Assembly: GCA_022508845.1 (NCBI GenBank)
Contig: JAFLUL010000006.1
Span: 1 to 45,294, forward strand
DNA length: 45,294 nt
Source of the DNA: Oscillospiraceae bacterium
GTDB taxonomy: Bacteria > Bacillota > Clostridia > Oscillospirales > Acutalibacteraceae
Direction: 5' to 3'
The notes under the pieces are model-generated. The model did no database searches, was not told the DNA's origin, and worked only from the letters and a program-made list of their open reading frames with translations. The first letter of the stretch is position 1. Every line of letters starts with the position of its first letter. The translations under genes and the position numbers were made by a program. Of the stretch, positions 42,890 to 45,294 are shown in pieces.

Positions 42890-44392
42890 TCAAATAAGCT
42901 TAACTTCAACATCGGGAATATGCTTCTCACGGAAAACGATATTAAGCTCCGGCTCCATTACCGGCTCAAAGTGCATTGATGAGCAAAACGCATATTTTTT
43001 GGCAGGAGTTCCGTCAGGATGGAAAAACTCATCCCGGCTGCCGTCACTAATAATCATACCGATAACTCCCATCGCACCGCCGATAATACCGTTGAGGTCC
43101 GGCTTTTTGGCGCGAGGGCTGTCCCCTTTATCACAGTCACGAAGATAAAAGTTTTGCAACTCCGGGAAGATAGTATATGTCAGCCCAACACAGTGGGTGG
43201 GATATTCCATACTGTCATCGCGAAAACGGCTTTGATCTATTTCTTGGGCTTCTCTCTCCCATACAGTTAGAATATGATCCTTGCCGGTGATCGGATTTGT
43301 CAGGGTAATACTCTCTCCGGCAGCGGGGGCTTTGAATGAGGCGCCAACAACATCAGACATTTCTCGCTCCAGCGTTAAATTCAGCGACTTGATACTCTGA
43401 GGCCGCTTACCTGCCCAAGGAAAAGATACCCTGCGTATCACCCATCCGCAGGTCACATCAAGGCCGTAATGTTCCAAAGTCCATCTGACAGATAGATCTG
43501 ATTTACAGTCATCCGTCAAGCAGGATTCGGGTATCCAAATGTCACCGTAGCTGCAGTTTTCTCTTATCTTTTCTTCGTCCAGAGTAATTCTCGATGAAAA
43601 ATCTATATTCAATGGATTTGCAGCCTGGATCCGGCTGAGCTGCATTTCAGAGCAGGATTCATCTTCGATATGCAGAGCATCAAATTTTTTAGTGTAAGCC
43701 CGAACACGCTCCGCCCCGACCTCTATGCAAAAATCAATAACAAGTCCTTTGCTGCACATATACATTGCAGGGATATGCCATGTTTCCTTACCCCATAAAA
43801 ACCGTTTTCCCAGTGCGATTTCTTTTCCTGCACGGCCTTTTTGGTTCCCGAATCCGCCGCAGTAAACCACCTTCCATTCCGGGGGCTGCTCCTCAACGGG
43901 TTCAAGCAGCTCATAATAGTCCGAACTGAATTTCAGTTTGCTGTAGTCAAAACCATTTTGCAAGGCTTTAATATATGCATAGGGATGCTCCATAGGCTCA
44001 ATACCGAGCTGCTCCCGGATCATCGCAATTGCCGCGGCTTGCTCTTCTGAGGGCAGGTTTTCTTTTATATATATTTCAAATGCCGTCTCGTCCCACATAT
44101 GAGCCTGCTCAACGGCGTCCAAGCTGCCGCAGGCCAAAAGGAGACTCAGCATATCCTCAAAGCTCCGGGCAATGGGATGAACATTGTTCCCTGAATAGTT
44201 TGAAGGATTGACCGCAAACACCGTCTCGCCGAAGTCTTTTATAAAACAGTAGTGGATGCCGTCAACACCCGCCCATCCGATAACTTTAGCGCCCTTAGGG
44301 GTGCAAAAATATGGGGTAAAGCTGTTAAGCTGCCCCAAACCGATGGCGGAATGATCTATATTGAGTTTTTTGAATCGCTGAAAAATATTCAT
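42890..44392 (-). CDS. Uncharacterised 500-residue protein next to an XRE regulator
   Basis: A 500-residue protein with no signal peptide or membrane helix. The N-terminal part (IGLGQLNSFTPYFCTPKG, VIGWAGVDGIHYCFIKDFG, VHPIARSFEDMLSLLLACG) looks like an SMI1/KNR4-like fold, but this is only an impression. A Trp/Cys/Glu-rich middle and the C-terminal segment TLTNPITGKDHILTVWERE follow, then TYTIFPELQNFYLRDC. Similar hypothetical proteins occur in gut clostridia. The ATG at 44392 is chosen because AAGGAAG lies eight bases upstream; the longer frame would need a TTG inside the end of the regulator gene. It is 82 bp downstream of the XRE gene and probably cotranscribed. Function is unknown. Confidence 0.75.
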   Translation of the reverse strand: MNIFQRFKKLNIDHSAIGLGQLNSFTPYFCTPKGAKVIGWAGVDGIHYCFIKDFGETVFAVNPSNYSGNNVHPIARSFEDMLSLLLACGSLDAVEQAHMWDETAFEIYIKENLPSEEQAAAIAMIREQLGIEPMEHPYAYIKALQNGFDYSKLKFSSDYYELLEPVEEQPPEWKVVYCGGFGNQKGRAGKEIALGKRFLWGKETWHIPAMYMCSKGLVIDFCIEVGAERVRAYTKKFDALHIEDESCSEMQLSRIQAANPLNIDFSSRITLDEEKIRENCSYGDIWIPESCLTDDCKSDLSVRWTLEHYGLDVTCGWVIRRVSFPWAGKRPQSIKSLNLTLEREMSDVVGASFKAPAAGESITLTNPITGKDHILTVWEREAQEIDQSRFRDDSMEYPTHCVGLTYTIFPELQNFYLRDCDKGDSPRAKKPDLNGIIGGAMGVIGMIISDGSRDEFFHPDGTPAKKYAFCSSMHFEPVMEPELNIVFREKHIPDVEVKLI

Positions 44393-44474
44393 TTCAAAAC
44401 TTCCTTTTTCGGCTAAAGCGCAATGTATAAGTTTTTTTGAAAACCCTGCTGAATCTATACCCGGCAGCAGTCTT

Positions 44475-45002
44475 TTATTCAATCTTAATTATAACTGTTT
44501 CGTCATTTTCAGTTTCAACCTTCAGTATCTCGCCGGTCAGTCCGCTTTGAACGGCGTCTTTTATCACTTCAAGCTGCTCGGAGTTAACCCCGCCGAAGGC
44601 AATCCCGAGCTTCATACCGAAATTAACAACCATTGACGGTAAAGTTACGTTTGTTTCCTTGCCGTCGGGCTTTGTTACAGTGATTTTAATTTGACGCGCC
44701 ATATTAAAACGGCCATCGTTTTTTGAGGCTTTTTCATAATTATTCTGCGTTTCGCGGATTTTTTCGTCAGTTATTTCATTTCCGAGCAGCTCGTCTACCG
44801 ACACTCCGAAAATTTTTGATATGGACGGCAGCAGCGTTATATCGGGGCAAGAAAGCTCGTTTTCCCACTTTGAAACCGCCTGCGGCGAAACACCCACCAT
44901 ATCGGCAAGCTGATCCTGAGTTAAATTACCCTGCTTTCTGAGCTTTGCGATATTTTTTCCTATCTCCGCCATAGCCTGACCCTCCGTATTTTTGTCTGTC
45001 AT
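44475..45002 (-). CDS. XRE-family HTH regulator with C-terminal SHOCT-like domain
   Basis: A 175-residue protein. Residues 12-70 form an XRE/Cro helix-turn-helix (IAKLRKQGNLTQDQLADMVG, VSPQAVSKWENELSCPD), typical of clostridial regulators. A linker is followed by a C-terminal domain (IKITVTKPDGKETNVTLP, then VIKDAVQSGLTGEILKVETE) that resembles the SHOCT-like part of YvlB/LiaX-type proteins. Two starts are possible: ATG at 45002 with GGGAGG upstream, or an in-frame TTG at 45032 with the perfect AAGGAGG (45042-45048) nine bases before it. ATG is listed, but the second cannot be excluded. It heads the unit with the unknown 500-residue gene. Confidence 0.85.
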   Translation of the reverse strand: MTDKNTEGQAMAEIGKNIAKLRKQGNLTQDQLADMVGVSPQAVSKWENELSCPDITLLPSISKIFGVSVDELLGNEITDEKIRETQNNYEKASKNDGRFNMARQIKITVTKPDGKETNVTLPSMVVNFGMKLGIAFGGVNSEQLEVIKDAVQSGLTGEILKVETENDETVIIKIE

Positions 45003-45057
45003 AATTATATTCCTCCCAAATATTTTTTTCAAGGTTTATCGCCTCCTTTCACAAAAA

Positions 45058-45086
45058 AGTGTACGGTATAAAATCCGAAAATGCAA
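45058..45086 (-). promoter_or_regulatory. Weak candidate promoter of the XRE regulator
   Basis: TTGCAT (45081-45086) and TACACT (45058-45063) on the minus strand, 17 bp apart. The -10 match is poor. An imperfect inverted repeat lies further upstream (45110-45140). Confidence 0.35.
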
Positions 45087-45185
45087 GAAACGAGAGGTTG
45101 AAAAAGCGAAACTAAAGGTGGATAATTCCGACTCAACCTACGGTTGATGAGTTAAAAACTGCGTTTTTTACTTGCCCACAAACTG

Positions 45186-45227
45186 AAAAAAGGACGTTTG
45201 CTGTCCCATCAGGTTACAGCAAACGTC
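45186..45227 (-). terminator. Strong terminator after the edge dockerin gene
   Basis: GACGTTTGCTGT (45193-45204) pairs perfectly with ACAGCAAACGTC (45216-45227) around an 11-nt loop. On the minus strand the hairpin is followed by CTTTTTT. It ends the partial gene at the right edge. Confidence 0.9.
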
Positions 45228-45243
45228 TTTAATTTTATTTTTA

Positions 45244-45294
45244 TCAATAGAGATTTAATTTTTCAAGATTTACCGCGGCGCGAAGTATAAGCCT
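45244..45294 (-). CDS. C-terminal end of a third dockerin protein (partial)
   Basis: The last 51 bases, read on the minus strand, encode RLILRAAVNLEKLNLY and a TGA stop. The match to the second dockerin motif of the protein at 36118-37650 (ARLILRASVGLE) is strong. A terminator follows. It is therefore the end of a third dockerin-bearing gene that begins outside the window, on the other strand from the two complete ones. Only the tail of its last F-hand helix is visible. Confidence 0.75.
   Translation of the reverse strand, partial: RLILRAAVNLEKLNLY

Noticed and set aside
45110..45140. Inverted repeat CTCAACC / GGTTGATGAG as a terminator or riboswitch
   Set aside because: The arms are interrupted by an insertion and have no T-tract or conserved aptamer-like elements.

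Overview
The window looks like chromosome of a low-to-mid GC Firmicute, most likely a gut clostridium of the Oscillospiraceae/Ruminococcaceae kind. The reasons are strong AGGAGG-type ribosome binding sites, TTGACA/TATAAT promoters, a sortase-assembled pilus, dockerin-bearing secreted proteins, InlB-type repeats, a sigma-H-like factor, Mini-RNase III and several small clostridial families (zinc ribbon, DUF1292, YitT). I saw no rRNA, tRNA, CRISPR array, transposase or prophage.

Left part (1-7.5 kb, minus strand): an ABC exporter, then a pilus operon read right to left: a coiled-coil protein with 11-residue repeats, a signal-peptidase-fold protein with both catalytic residues replaced (SipA-like), the LPGTG major pilin, a class C sortase, an LPNTG Cna-B minor pilin and a second sortase. 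A consensus promoter precedes the operon, a strong hairpin follows the pilin gene, and a terminator-like hairpin closes the operon.

7.6-14 kb: PAP2 phosphatase, a decayed small gene, a TSUP permease converging on a phosphopantetheinyl transferase (the permease terminator lies inside the transferase coding sequence), a GH2 glycosidase coupled to the transferase, and a Gfo/Idh/MocA protein without the usual EKP lysine. 14-21.6 kb: a 1611-residue secreted InlB-repeat protein, a zinc-ribbon protein, a sigma-H-like factor and a secreted PHP-domain phosphoesterase. The two large secreted proteins end in similar aromatic amphipathic tails.

21.7-32 kb: one tightly packed nine-gene housekeeping operon (obg, mrnC, yitT-like, lepA, hemW, murE-like, femAB-like, dGTPase-like, maf). 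The MurE lacks the DNPR motif tied to diaminopimelate and sits beside a FemAB-type transferase, which raises the possibility of an L-Lys/L-Orn-type branched peptidoglycan.

32-38 kb: a small membrane protein, two tandem paralogous lipoproteins with low-complexity linkers, then a divergent operon of two dockerin proteins and a DUF1292 protein. 38-43 kb: two TIM-barrel sugar epimerases, a CPA2 antiporter, a Pr6Pr-like membrane protein and a threonine-aldolase-like PLP enzyme. 43-45 kb: an unrecognised 500-residue protein behind an XRE regulator, and at the right edge the tail of a third dockerin protein. Together the accessory genes describe a cell-surface and glycan-interaction lifestyle around a conserved housekeeping core. 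All calls come from reading the sequence; no database search was possible.
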